A stretch of 64,000 bases of DNA, taken from positions 627,963 to 691,962 of the forward strand of contig JAMWFC010000107.1 in NCBI GenBank assembly GCA_027475525.1, read 5' to 3'. Of this stretch, positions 47,165 to 58,338 are shown one piece after another; within the stretch, counting starts at the first letter, position 1, and each line of letters opens with the position of its first letter. Made by a program: the position numbers and the translations under genes. This stretch comes from Macrolepiota albuminosa. Lineage: Eukaryota; Basidiomycota; Agaricomycetes; Agaricales; Agaricaceae. Under the pieces are notes generated by a model. The model had not been told where the DNA came from and ran no database searches. It saw nothing but the letters and a program-made list of their open reading frames with translations.

Positions 47165-47594
47165 TATACGTTCACGTTGAGCAAAGGATACAAACATATT
47201 CTCGCCTCTTTTGAGACAGCGCTGGATCAAAACGGACCGCTTTTTTGATCTTGGCATCAGAGTTTTTCCATGGCTGAAATGTTCTTCAAATTACTGATAT
47301 GTCGCATCAGGTAGACTGTAAATCGTGATGACACCTTGCACCCACAAACTCTCTCGGTATTTAACTATCAGGACTGTGTAAAACACAGATACACTCTTAT
47401 ACGTTCACGTTGAGCAAAGGATACAAACATATTCTCGCCTCTTTTGAGACAGCGCTGGATCAAAACGGACGGCACGAATCGTAGCTCGTTACTGATATGT
47501 CGCATCAGGTAGACTGTAAATCGTGATGACACCTTGCACCCACAAACTCTACCTTGGTATTTAAATATCAGGACTGTGTACAACCCACCCATTT
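47165..47594 (+). repeat. Tandemly duplicated promoter segment
   Basis: The segment from tatacgttcacgttgagcaa (47165) through tcaggactgtgta (about 47380) is repeated 233 bp further on up to about 47583, with a deletion of about 40 bp and several substitutions in the second copy. The second copy ends directly before the ATG at 47595, so the gene's promoter region is duplicated. Confidence 0.75.
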
Positions 47595-48508
47595 ATGATT
47601 TCCGCTCGCAAAATCCTCCTCCTCGCCGGCTTGTTGGTATCTCAAGGTAAATTAGTGCAGTGCAACTTTCTTGTGCCCCTGAACTGATGTCGGTTTCCTG
47701 AAGTATCAGGGAGCTCTCTCTTGAAATCAAGGGATTTGTTGAGCAACCTTCTCACCCGCCAGACTGGTATCCCGGGCGTACCTCCCCAGGTTCGTGCTCA
47801 TGCAAGTGCTGAACTGAAGCCATGCTGACTTGTGACAGTGTAACAGCGTTTGCGATTCCCTAGATGTGGCTTCTGAAGTGCATTTGCTCGAATCTAGTAA
47901 AGAAACAAGGCTCATTATCGGATAATAGAATTGTCCCAATCCAGCTTGTCTATGTACTACCTCCATCGCGCAAATGATCGTGAACTGCTCAAGTTGCATT
48001 GTTTCTGTTGATCAGAGCCAGTGGATGTTTGCACAACAGATCCTCAACGGTACGCAGTTTACAACTGCTATTGTTTTACCGAGCCTAAATTTGCACAGAG
48101 TTCAATGCGGTGTGCCCAGGCTTTTTAGGGTCTCTTACTCTCACAGTTACTCCACCAAGCGCCACTGGGGACATCATTTACTCCCCTCACACCGTGACGG
48201 TGACTTCCTTTGTTACTTTAACTCTATCGAGCATACGACCTGACACGAGCATCTCTCCAACATCAAGCCTGGGACCGGCATCGATGCCTACAGAATCAGC
48301 TACTTCGTTTACGCCTATCTCCCAGTCTACGATAATGACGATGAGTGGCTCCTCTGCCACTGCAGCAACTGACTCCCAGGCTTCGACCTCGACGAGTGAT
48401 GCCGCCGGCGTTGCACCTTCTAATGGTGCCTTTACCCTTTTCACGTTGAATGGTGTTGTTGGTGTTGGTGTTGGTGTTGTCGCTGGTATGGCTCTGGCAC
48501 TGGTCTAG
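47595..48508 (+). CDS. GPI-anchored Cys-rich cell-surface protein
   Basis: Exons 47595-47646, 47710-47789, 47839-47865, 47929-48049 and 48099-48508 join in phase to give 690 nt, 229 aa. The signal peptide is ISARKILLLAGLLVSQG. The Cys core is CNSVC-x4-C-x4-CLC-x9-C-x2-C followed by a further Cys (FNAVCPG), a pattern of small secreted basidiomycete proteins that resembles but is not exactly the CFEM pattern. A long Ser/Thr-rich stretch (likely O-glycosylated) and a C-terminal hydrophobic segment (GVVGVGVGVVAGMALALV) fit a GPI-anchor signal, so it should sit in the plasma membrane or wall. Its role is unknown. A related first exon is at 63859. Confidence 0.75.
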
Positions 48509-49576
48509 AGGCCTAGGCTTATACGCACCTGATCCTGGCGCCATAATGCAATAGAAATTGTCACCTTTGCTGATGCAATTCTATCTATAATTAGCGAGTG
48601 ATACAAGGATGCATTGAACAAGATGTCACTGTGCATCGCTCTCCATGTCATCAAGTCCAATCTGATCAGGGAACTCTGCATTACAAACGGCCAAGGAGGA
48701 TCCATGGAATGCTTGCACCAACTGGTTCATATGGTCAAAATGTCTTCGTGGTGTTATTTGTGAAAAATAATCTTTTATGTACAGTAAGTACTCATCCCTG
48801 GCTTCCAGAGATATGCACTGTTAAGTCAAACAAATATTTCGATGGATATTCACCTGCCAAGTGACATAAAGATAAAAGTCCAGTAATCAGAGGTTGAGGT
48901 CCAAGGCTTTGCAAGCCTGGGTAAGACACATACATTCGATTCCATCAAGTTTTTCAAGTTCTCATCCGGCTTCGAGCTATCACACGGCCTTGTTGAGAAG
49001 TGCTACAGCTGTGGGGACATGACTTTTGTCCATGCTCGAGCAAACAAAACGTTTATGGCCAGTACAGACGTCCTTCCGTCTCACGCTTGCTTGTTCTAGG
49101 TCGACATAGTCAAAGTCGTGCTTAAGAGTTCTTATCTTATTCCTTCAGTATCTGCATTCATTGACAAAAACAACCATTATTATGTCTATCAATGATTTTC
49201 AAAAGCTTACCCGTTTGCTGATGGTTGTAATATCACCCCTGGCAGGACGGTAAGTGCTTCTTGATGGCACTTTAGGGGAGTTAGTTGTGACAATAGTAAT
49301 GGGCCTAAGACTCCTGACCGAACCTACTTTAACTGGCGATTCAATCGGGTCCGGTCTTTAGTCCAGTCCAGTAGAGGAGGTCACTCCGGTTGCCAGAAGA
49401 GGTTGAGAGGTGAGGTTGAGAGAGAGGTTGAGAGGTGCAGTCTGGTCGTCGGTCTTTTTCCTATTATTGGAGAGTTTCTCATGTTCTTGGAGACAAAAAA
49501 GAATGCAAGAAAGATGTATAATTGAATGGTAGTGACACATTAGATTCTGCTAGGTCATTTCTACAAGAACTCGAGT
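48509..49576. other. Intergenic, nothing recognised
   Basis: About 1.07 kb between the GPI-protein gene and the KDZ-associated gene. A short GA-rich repeat (gaggttgagaggt units) lies at about 49376-49435. No coding feature was supported. Confidence 0.5.
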
Positions 49577-52500
49577 TTAACTCATGAAAGCAGGCTGCTC
49601 ATCATACCTCTGCTCGTGCTCATCTTCGTCATACCTCTGCTCGTGCTCGTTGAACTTCTGTTCCTGCATACCCCAGTGCTGACCTTCGAATTCAGGGGCA
49701 GAGGGCGGTCCACGCCAGGCATTGGACTGGCCTGGCGCACGTTGGGGACCTGCAGCATTTGCAGTATTTGGAGCACGCAAACGGCGGGCGGCAACGTTCG
49801 GAGCACGCGAAGGACCACCAGTGATCGGAGCCTGCAAGGGACCACCAACATTTGGGGCACGCGAGGGACCACTGAAGTTTGGGGCATGCGAGGAACCACT
49901 GGTGTTGGGAGCATGTGAGGGGGGGCGGAATGGCTGGTAGTGTGGCTGGTAGCGCATTGGGCGCATAGTGGGGGGTGGAGGGTACTGAGCACCATAGGTA
50001 GAAGGTGGATATCTAGTGGCATTGACGCCACCAGCACCACGGCGAGGGTATGGGTGCGCATTGTGACGATGATGTCGTGGAAGTGGGCGGCCAGCGTGCG
50101 ATACATGTGGGGAAGGCTCAGAATACCCATACGTGGGGCTATGACGAAGATGGTGGTATTCCGTGTCGTACTCCATATAGTCAACTGGGGCTGGAGAGTA
50201 ATCGTCGTAAATCTCCGTGTTGTACATGTCATTGGCATAATCTGTATACCCCTGGTTATCAACCACCGTGTCCCTGCTAACAGTCATGGCCTTGTCAGCA
50301 GGCCTGTCCTCATCGCCGGGAGTACACATATCTTTGCCAGCAGAAGCACATGTATCTTGGTTACCGGGAATAGACATATTTTTGTCGCCAGGGGTATGCA
50401 TATCTTTGTCGTTGGAGGAAACATCTTTGTTGCCAGGAACACCCGGACCTTTCTGAAGACCGTCGACCTCATAGATGTTGGTAGCAGCATGTGGACCACC
50501 TTCGGATGCCAGTTTAGGTGCCTCAGGGGTGTCGGCTACATGAAAAGGAGTATTTTCAGAAGCGGGTGGTGGTACTGCAGATGTATTGAGCTCAGTAGAT
50601 GACACAGCTACTTCTGCTGGTGCTACAAGCTTATGCGTCAGAGATTGGGGTTGAGGTTGAGGTTGAGGTTGAGGTTGAGGTTGAGGTTGAGGTTGAGGTT
50701 GAGGTCGAAGCTGAGGTCGAGGATGGCTAGCCAGTGTGGCAGCTGTCGGGGCTGGAGTAGTGGCAGCAGCCTTATCTGCATCTGAAACGGTTGAATTCAA
50801 AGTGGCACTGCTGTTTGGTATAGGAACTGTAGGTGGAGGGGCAATTGCTCCAAACGCGCTGGCCTTTGGGTGCTCCTTTGCCTTGCCCAAAGCACGATGG
50901 GTGCGACGTGGCGATGTTTGCAGCTCCTTCTCTGACCCATCATCATCACCACTATCAACATAGTCATCGCTAGAATTTTTGTCACAATCTGCGTCAGGCA
51001 GTGAGAGCCGACACCGTTTGGCATTCTTCTTGCTGCTTTCATCATCAGAATCACTGCTCCCAACGGGAATGACAACCTTCGTAGGCAGCTGCTTTTTCTT
51101 GGCCTCTGCGTCAGCAAGAAAGGGCCTGTGCTGCTTAGCATTCTTCTCGCCGTTGGACTCGCTGCTCCTGACTGGAATGACCTGCTTCATAGATAGTTGC
51201 TTTTTCTTGGCAACATAAGTCGTTGAGAGGTCCGTGTCAGAACCTAGCTCCACGGTGGCATGCTTCAAAGTGGTAGCGGAAGGTTTTTGAGGAGTGTCGG
51301 AATCGAGAACGATGACCTCTGATGCTCTCTTCTTGCGTTTAACACGGGTTGCGGCAGTGCTTTTGAGCCTGGTTTGTCCGACAACCACCTGGCCATTGGC
51401 AAAGAGAGACCGAGCATGGCATGAAGGTGGGTCGTCATAGGTAGGGGCAGCAGTAGCAATGACAGGCACAAGATTTTTCGTAATTCTCTCAGCATCAGTC
51501 TTGACGATTTTGATTTGGTCTCCCTGAAGTGCCACCAGAAGAACTCGGCTATGTTTTGCGCCAAGATCCTTGATGCCTTGGCTATTCCCCTCTTTGGAAT
51601 TTTTTTTCGACCGCTTCGGCTTGATGGTTTCATGAGGAAACGGGCAGCTAGCTGGCCATCCTGTGATCACATGGGCAATGCCAATGAGATACTTCGTCAG
51701 AGTTCCCCAGGGTAATCTGTCCTTCTCCCATATTTGACCGGCAGCCATCGTAGCTGACTCTGCTTTGCGTGTTATTACATGTTCAATAATTTCGATAGCA
51801 AAACTTACTCAATAGGGCAATAATACGCTCTTTGCAACCAGAAATAGGGTTAGTCTCATCTTCCATAACTATATCGTTGTCATCGCCATTCTCCTCCAGT
51901 AGTGGGCTGACAGGTTTTATAACCGCTTCTGCTGCAGCAAGGGCATTGTTGACTTCGTTCACGAGTTGTTCAGTGTCAATCTGTTCTGTAATCCTTTGCG
52001 AAACGACATGGCTGAGTAGTAGAGAATAATCAGAATAGATATAGGCATGCTGATATTATTGACTTACTAGGCCTCGACCTTTGCTAAACCGACCATTGTA
52101 TCTTCACTGAGCCTGAGGCGGTTGTTGAGGAACTTTGAAGCCATGAATATTGAGCATTGGCATCGTAAATAAATTAGTGCTTACATTTTCTAGTCCAGGA
52201 GAGGTATATGTCAAGCCCAGACTTTTATCTTCATTTACGCAATCACCAACAATGACGCTAAATGTCTGGAAGCGATTTGTTGCACCTTCCTCAATCTGGG
52301 GATGAGCATTGTTAGTGATTGATAGCAATGCGGAATCGGATTTAAGTAAATACACTTACAAGCTTTTCAACCTTCCCACAAAATTTACTGAATGAGCGAG
52401 AGCGCTGCTGACAAGTTTTCTCTGACAGCTTGCGGTCAAGGTCGATGGCTGCTCGTAAAATGGTCTCAACTTTATCTCCATATTCTGCTTGGAAGCTCGG

Positions 52501-54198
52501 CCAACACTGTGCATCTATGACAGAGTTAGACGAGCAAAGCACAAAAGCAGAGGAATACAAACCTGTCCCATCTTCAAGATTGCAGCGCTCGAGTTCTGTC
52601 TCACGATTGTTGGCAAAATATGTCTGATACATGTTCCATGTGCTTGTAGACCGGGTTCCTTTAAGTCCAGAGAAAAACCAGCCTTGGACTACCTCAATAG
52701 GCCGGTCGACAAAATCAGCTGTTTCAGCAAAAATATTACGAATGCGATCAAAGTTGTGGGTGCAATATTTGAACTTTGTAGATGTAAGACGGCCACCTGA
52801 GGAGGGCGTTCTCGTCGAAGAGGATTTTGAAGATGGTGTAGTTAGAGTGGTATGAATGACGGTGTTCAATGCAGCCACAGAACTGTCTCTATTGCTCTCG
52901 ACCACAGCATGGGAGAAATCAGAGCTTAAAGTAGCTCCATCGGTGGTACTTGGAGCAGTACCGACAACAGTGCCTGGAGCAATATCAGCGGCAGCACTTG
53001 GAGCGGTATGGGTGACAGTGTTTGTGGCAGCTGCAGTGCTCAGAGTAGCAGTGCTGGCAGTGCTTAAAACAGCAGTAGCTGCATCTGCAGCTGAAGGTCC
53101 AGGCAAATGTATCAGCGGTTTAGAACTAGCGACTTTGATGAAGTCTTCAAGCAGTACACGAGGCTGAACTTCATTGCCCTCAATTGCAGCGTGGGAGAGG
53201 TCAGAGCTGGAATCGAAATCTGAGGTGTGGTCATGAGCTAAGCTAGCAATGGTCTCCGCATCAAGGCCTTCAAGAAAATGATTGGTGGAAGATGAGGGAG
53301 AGGGAGAGAGTGGAATAGTTTCAATTCGATTTTGAGCAGCTTTTAGGGCTTCTTGACAATTTTGAGCTTTAGGTGTAAGAGGAATCTTGCGTCGAAAAGT
53401 GTAGCGAGGTACATTGGGGCCACCGCCAATTTGTTCACCCATGCTAGGCATCGGTAGCTCAGGACCGCTACCAACTGGTTGGCCAAAATGCTTTTCAAAC
53501 ACTGGAATGGGACCATAGAAGGTCGGGCTACCAAAAGAGTACCCAGTAGTGTTTGTGGGAGGAGACACTTCGTAGGAAGGGGTTTCTTGCATAAAAATGT
53601 TGCCATCTCCATCTCCACACTCAGCATTGTCATAAACAATGGTGTTATTGGTAGGAGAATCTGAAGCGAGAGGTAGCTGCATCTAGAATAAGATCAGAAG
53701 ATGCTCAAACGATGGAATATTTACAGAAAACATACCTGGTGAGGCTGAATATGATCTTGTTGAATCACAGTAGTCAAGGCGAGGAGTAACAATTGGAATG
53801 AGAATTCTGGAAGGTTGGCCCGCAAGTATAAACGTTGCGACGGCATTTCTCTTTTGATGTTCTTAAAAGGAGTCGCACTGTTCCTGAATGAGAAGAATTT
53901 AGATATGAAAGTAGTTGACACATTGCATTACGCACAATAAAAAGGACTGAAAAAACTCTTGAGCAGTCCCTGTGCACAATAGAGTGGCATATTTGTTAGA
54001 AAAATAGATAAGTAGGAGTTGAATGATCGACATACAGCATAACTGTTTACCAGAAAATCGAGGAGTCAGATTCTGGTCAGAAGTGATGGTAGCATCAGCG
54101 GATGACGGGAGAGGTAACAGCCAATTTGACGGAGAAGCAGAATCAATGCACCAAAGACTTCCGAACTGGCTTGATGAATCAACTGCATTGCGCAGCAT
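49577..54198 (-). CDS. Large disordered protein, probable KDZ-transposon companion gene
   Basis: Several exons on the minus strand: about 54198-54040 (possible start MLRNAVDSSSQFGS), 53900-53740, 53690-52360 with internal short introns, 52340-52100, 52060-51810 and the long last exon ending at 49577. One exon carries a helical segment with TWNMYQTYFANNRETELER and WPSFQAEYGDKVETIL. The last exon begins with WEKDRLPWGTLTKYL, ITGWPASCPFPHE and GIKDLGAKHSRVLLVAL, then about 600 residues of low complexity (Ser, Pro, Gln-Pro repeats, Arg/Asn/Pro repeats such as RAPNVGGPLQAP). I associate the WNMYQxYF and GWP-x-CPFP signatures with predicted genes that accompany KDZ transposases in Agaricomycetes; this is recall, not a search result. 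The exact exon set is uncertain. Confidence 0.5.
50645..50708. repeat. (GAGGTT)n hexanucleotide repeat in coding sequence
   Basis: About nine hexamers encode a Pro-Gln repeat on the minus strand in the long exon of the disordered protein. The length is likely polymorphic but keeps the frame. Confidence 0.85.
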
Positions 54199-54981
54199 TG
54201 ATATTTGTAGCTATACAGATGTATTATTTCAAGATCACACTGCATAAAACTTGGAAAAAAAAACAGTAAAGCAGCATGCTGAAAAGCCAGAGAGGGAGAA
54301 ATGTCACCGAGAAAGAGAGAACTTAATTATGTCACTTAGTAATATAGTCCAGATCTTTCTAGAGTCCTATGTCACAAGTGTCACAATCACACCTTCATCA
54401 TACTTTGTCGCCCGAGTCCAGTTCTGAGAAATTAAATCTCCTTGATTTGTAGTGCTACGAGTATAGTGGGACCAAGTACAAGATGCCTGTATGGGGATCA
54501 GCCTCTGGTATATATCGCCAAATTGCACATGGTGGTTAAAGGTTGTCAGGTAGTTCGGCATAAAGGCAGGTTCTGGAGGTAAGGAGCCTTTTTGGAATAG
54601 TCTACACCCATTCATTTGGCACTTCCCGCAGGTCACACCTCCACAAACTCAAAGCTGTTCCCGGCACAGAGCTTGGCTGATGCCATTTTGAGAACAGTAG
54701 AGCCGAGGGTTTCACTTGTCCCATTCGTGCTGCTCTTGTCTTCTTTGTTCATGTCACTGCTGCACAGGTGAGTGCATAGTCGCTCTCTTACCTCACTTCT
54801 TCAACAGCTGAGTCACTTTTGCAGAGTATAGTTCAATCACCTATCTAGTTATTCTTTTTCCTCTCACTACTCTACTCTGCCAAACGTGAGACATTTACTC
54901 TACAAAAATTGATGAGCTCCTCATCTCTCACCATAGTTTTATCGAACTCGTCGCTTCAAGAAGTTTCCGTTGCACTGAGTT

Positions 54982-55135
54982 CAATATTTTACAGTAAGCT
55001 TGCAGCTGCCTACACACCCTTTCATCATCCTATGACCGGGCTGCATTTCGTGGCAGTCCAATATTTTACAGTAAGCTTGCAGCTGCCTACACACCCTTTC
55101 ATCATCCTATGACCGGGCTGCATTTCGTGGCAGTC
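54982..55135. repeat. 77-bp tandem duplication, locus 18
   Basis: Units 54982-55058 and 55059-55135 match by eye. It lies at the left edge of a genuine minisatellite, whose period is different. Confidence 0.92.
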
Positions 55136-55390
55136 GTGCCGACCCTGGCGTCGACGTTAGTTATGTAGTCATAGTCCATTTTCTTTGACAAACACTATCT
55201 TATCATTCTATGACTGGGCTGCATTTTGTGGCAGTCGTGCCGACCCTGGCGTCGACGTCAGTAATGCAGTCATAGTCTATTTTCTTTGACAAATACTCTT
55301 TTATCATTCTATGACTGGGCTGCATTCGTGGCAGTCATGCCGACCTTGGCGTTGACTTCAGTCATGCAGCTGTAGTCTATCTTCTTTGAC
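55085..55390. repeat. Minisatellite of about 100-101 bp units
   Basis: Three units each contain tgactgggctgcatttcgtg, gcagtcgtgccgaccctggc and tagtctattttctttgacaa with about 10-15% divergence. The divergence distinguishes it from the 77-bp class. Confidence 0.75.
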
Positions 55391-56279
55391 CCAAACCTTG
55401 ACTCACATGCATTTTTCTAGCAACAGTTCTCACATACTTTCTGTTTGATTATGAGACCGCCACTGCAGCAGATTACTGGGTCAACTCATCTTGCCTCCTG
55501 CCATATCAGTCTCGCACCGGACAACGTTTCCACCCTTATATGTGCATCCTCCCCGTACATTGTGGCTACATTTCTCACCAGGTGCGTCTTCTTTTGTCCT
55601 ACCTTTTACACGTCCTCTCATGATGACACCCATGTCAGAAAAAATCATCTGAGGAATTTTACAGGTCTCTACAATCATCTACGAGCCGTCGGGCCATCGT
55701 ATGTCTGCTCTGCACCTTTTCTGTGGCTTGTCTGACTTGATTGATCCTACTAGACACCACCCGTCGTTGCTGAGAGTCCCACTGCCACGCCCCTCCATCC
55801 ACCTGCTCAAGCGTCGATGGACAACCCCACGGCTGTGCGTATTCTATCACAAATGCTCAGATTGCTGTTGACATGATGATGTAGGCGCCACCATCTGTCG
55901 TTGAACCGCATGCGCTCAAAGGTGTCGACCAGGATCCTGAAGAGCGCCGCCATCGCCTCGTCAACCAGCTTTTTCTCCTCGTATGGTGCTCTTTTTCGAC
56001 ACGGCATCTGGTCCTGGCAATCGATCTTTCTCTGTAGCCAGAGATTATAAAAGTTGTTCGCGCAGGACTAGGCGCTGCAATGCGAATAGCCCTGGCGTGA
56101 TTCTGATTCTTGAGATGTGAAATGACTCTAACAGCTTACCTTTTGTCAACTATATGTACTTTATTAGGTTCTTGTACAGTTACTTATTCAACGGATGCTT
56201 CTCCTAAATCTATCCACTTTTACATGGTCATAACAAGGCCCGTAAACTCATTATCAATGTCGTAAAGGTATGTATTCTA

Positions 56280-57240
56280 TCAACATTCAAACTCACTTCC
56301 AGTCACACTATCGCCTTCTTTTCCCACTGACGTCCTGCCACCATAATCATCATGTCCTATCATACCACCTTCATTGTTCACAGACAACGCGAGCTCTGGG
56401 AAAAGCTCCAAGATATAGAGATCGAGGAGGAGCAGTAAAAGATATACGTTGCACGGGGTACTACCTAGTGGATCAAGCGCTGCCTCGAGTGTGCTCGACG
56501 GATCTGGACCGAGAAGGAGGGGAAGGAGACGTGTTGCTACGCCACGCCATCAGCGATGGATTTGAGAGCAAGGTAGCCGTAACACACCTAGGGCACCACG
56601 AGATCGCCAACCGACAAGACGTGCGTGGAATTCAGCCTGTTCTTCTAGTGTGGGCTCAATGGGAGGAGGTGCAGGGTAACCGTTAGGAAAGAGAGTGCGC
56701 TTTGCTGTCCTCGTGATTGAGAGAATAAAAGCGGGGGAAAGCTGAGCCTCAAGGAGGTGCGGAAGTAGGCTGTTGAATGATAGTGAGGACATTGTAAATA
56801 GGAAAAGAAACAAAGCAAACCAGTCGAGAAATGAGGACAAAAATTTAGTGATCACAGAAGCGATGGTGAGAAGGGTTGTGGAGGCTATGCGGTCTTGGAG
56901 GGTAAATATCTCAGAAAACAATGTCAGCAGCGGATCAGCGTAGTTTTGAGAGTTGGAAAGCGGTGATGGGTTCCGCTTGTTGACCCGCTTGATGGTGATG
57001 AGGGTGTTTTTGTAGGTATGGATAAGAGTGAGACATGCACCCGATATTGCGTATAGCTGAGAGGACGAGGACAATGATGGTATGGAATGAAAAGGAGCTC
57101 GTTGGAGGAGGCAATGGAGAATGGTGTTATTCTGGAGGCTGGAGAGAGCTGAGCAGAGGAATGGGAGAAAGGACGGTAAGACTTGCCTGTGTATGGAGCT
57201 GAAGGAGATCAAGTATGGATCCTGCAGAAACCAAGGCTAG
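56280..57240 (-). pseudogene. Sorting nexin C-terminal (Nexin_C-like) gene fragment
   Basis: On the minus strand, exons joined by short introns encode SITRTAKRTLFPNGYPAPPP and EEQAEFHARL, then (through a GTGTGT ... GCGTAG intron that skips an in-frame TGA at 56550) LLLGPDPSSTLEAALDPL and LLLLLLDLYILELFPEL, with a stop at 56280. The F-x-PNG motif, a LLG-x-x-x-x-x-x-x-L-x-x-AL segment and a final FPEL correspond to the Nexin_C domain of Snx13/Mdm1-type proteins that tether membranes. The PX, RGS and N-terminal parts are absent upstream, where the sequence is non-coding, so this looks like a truncated copy. An upstream frame with SAGSILDLLQLHTQ (about 57190-57230) may be one more exon. Confidence 0.5.
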
Positions 57241-57498
57241 GATATCTTGGGAATAAGGTTGTCGAGGAGATACCTATCCATTTGACACTCTCTGCATACG
57301 CTACAGTCTACAAGATTAGCCAAAATTGTATAGCGAGGGCTGTTAAGTGTTTGAAGAAACCATATATCCAGTTTGAATCATGAAATATGGCCTAGAAAAA
57401 AAAGGTAAGACAAAGTTGAAAAGGTAAGACAACTTGAAGCGAATGCTTTACGCTTGAACTTAATCTCGGACAGTCAACTTTAATTTGTTCCTCATCCC

Positions 57499-58258
57499 AT
57501 GGGACGCCGCCGTCTTTACAACACACCAGAAGAGCGCAGGCTTGCTGCCAATGCTAAAAGCAAACGAAGCTATCACAAGTAAATCTATGGATATTATTCT
57601 TTGCTAAAAAGTACGTTAACTTAATTGGAACTAGGAACAAAGCTGTTATCAGTGCTCGACGCAAGCAAAGTTATGTGTTGATTAGAGCAGAAAGGTATGT
57701 ACTTTGAGCAGAACTACTTCATCATACTCATACTTTGCCCAGGCCTAAAATAAAACCGAGGAAGCTACACCAAGTCAAATGTTTGTCTAACTCTCAGCCA
57801 TCCTGAAATGAGCAAGCTTCATCACGGTATGTCTGCTATATTGCACACCCATACATTATCTAACACAAAGATCTAGAGATAACCCTCATCATGTTTTATA
57901 TTGGTCTGCCAGGGCCGAGAGAGTGGCAAGGAAGCTAACAGCCATAGTTCGTGATTCTCCGTTCAACTACGTTGAATCATTGTACGCTGCCTATGTCAAA
58001 AGCCATGATGCAGATCCCATCTTCAATGCCATTGTCAGTGTTACCAAGCTAGAAAAATGGATTTGTACGTATCAGCAGGAAATCCTACAGTTGGCTGGAG
58101 CTGGAGTAGAGTGGAAACAGGCTAACGATGTATTTAAGAGCGTTTCTGTGGTGCTGAAGTCTTTGGAAGATTTAGGGATGTATACGACTCTGGAGGGAGA
58201 AGATTTCCCTACGCTTCACAACGCAAAAGAGTTCATGTATCAAAATTTATTAGCTTAA
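57499..58258 (+). pseudogene. Small basic (bZIP-like) protein gene, probably interrupted
   Basis: Exon 1 (57499-57578) and exon 2 (57635-57694) join in phase and encode MGRRRLYNTPEERRLAANAK, SKRSYHKNKAVISARRKQ, a basic Asn/Ala/Arg/Ser-rich region like the DNA-contacting part of a bZIP. Exon 3 continues with KIKPRKLHQVKC but meets a TGA at about 57805. The same frame resumes afterwards and a long last exon (to 58258) encodes ARKLTAIVRDSP and a helical region (LEKWICTYQQEILQL). Either a nonsense mutation or an exon boundary I cannot resolve explains the stop. It converges with the KDZ transposase gene. Confidence 0.45.
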
Positions 58259-58338
58259 CATGTACGGAGATACTTGTGATATCATACTTTTCAGTTGCAC
58301 TCAGGCAGGATATAAGAACTATAGATATATTGCTAACT

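Larger units (their letters stand above)
54199..56279. other. Region without a confident gene
   Basis: No gene supported. It contains a minisatellite at 54982-55390 and scattered short frames without recognisable motifs. Confidence 0.45.

Noticed and set aside
49582..50262. A long overlapping minus-strand frame in another phase of the KDZ-linked gene
   Set aside because: It is a shadow of the long last exon; its composition (Pro/Thr/Leu/His runs) follows from the repeats of the real frame.
55085..55390. The roughly 100-bp minisatellite as a multi-copy version of the 77-bp event
   Set aside because: Its period is 100-101 bp and the units have diverged, which indicates a real, older tandem array.
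57183..57383. Plus-strand 66-codon frame upstream of the bZIP-like gene
   Set aside because: It overlaps the minus-strand Nexin_C fragment, which has recognisable motifs, and it has none itself.
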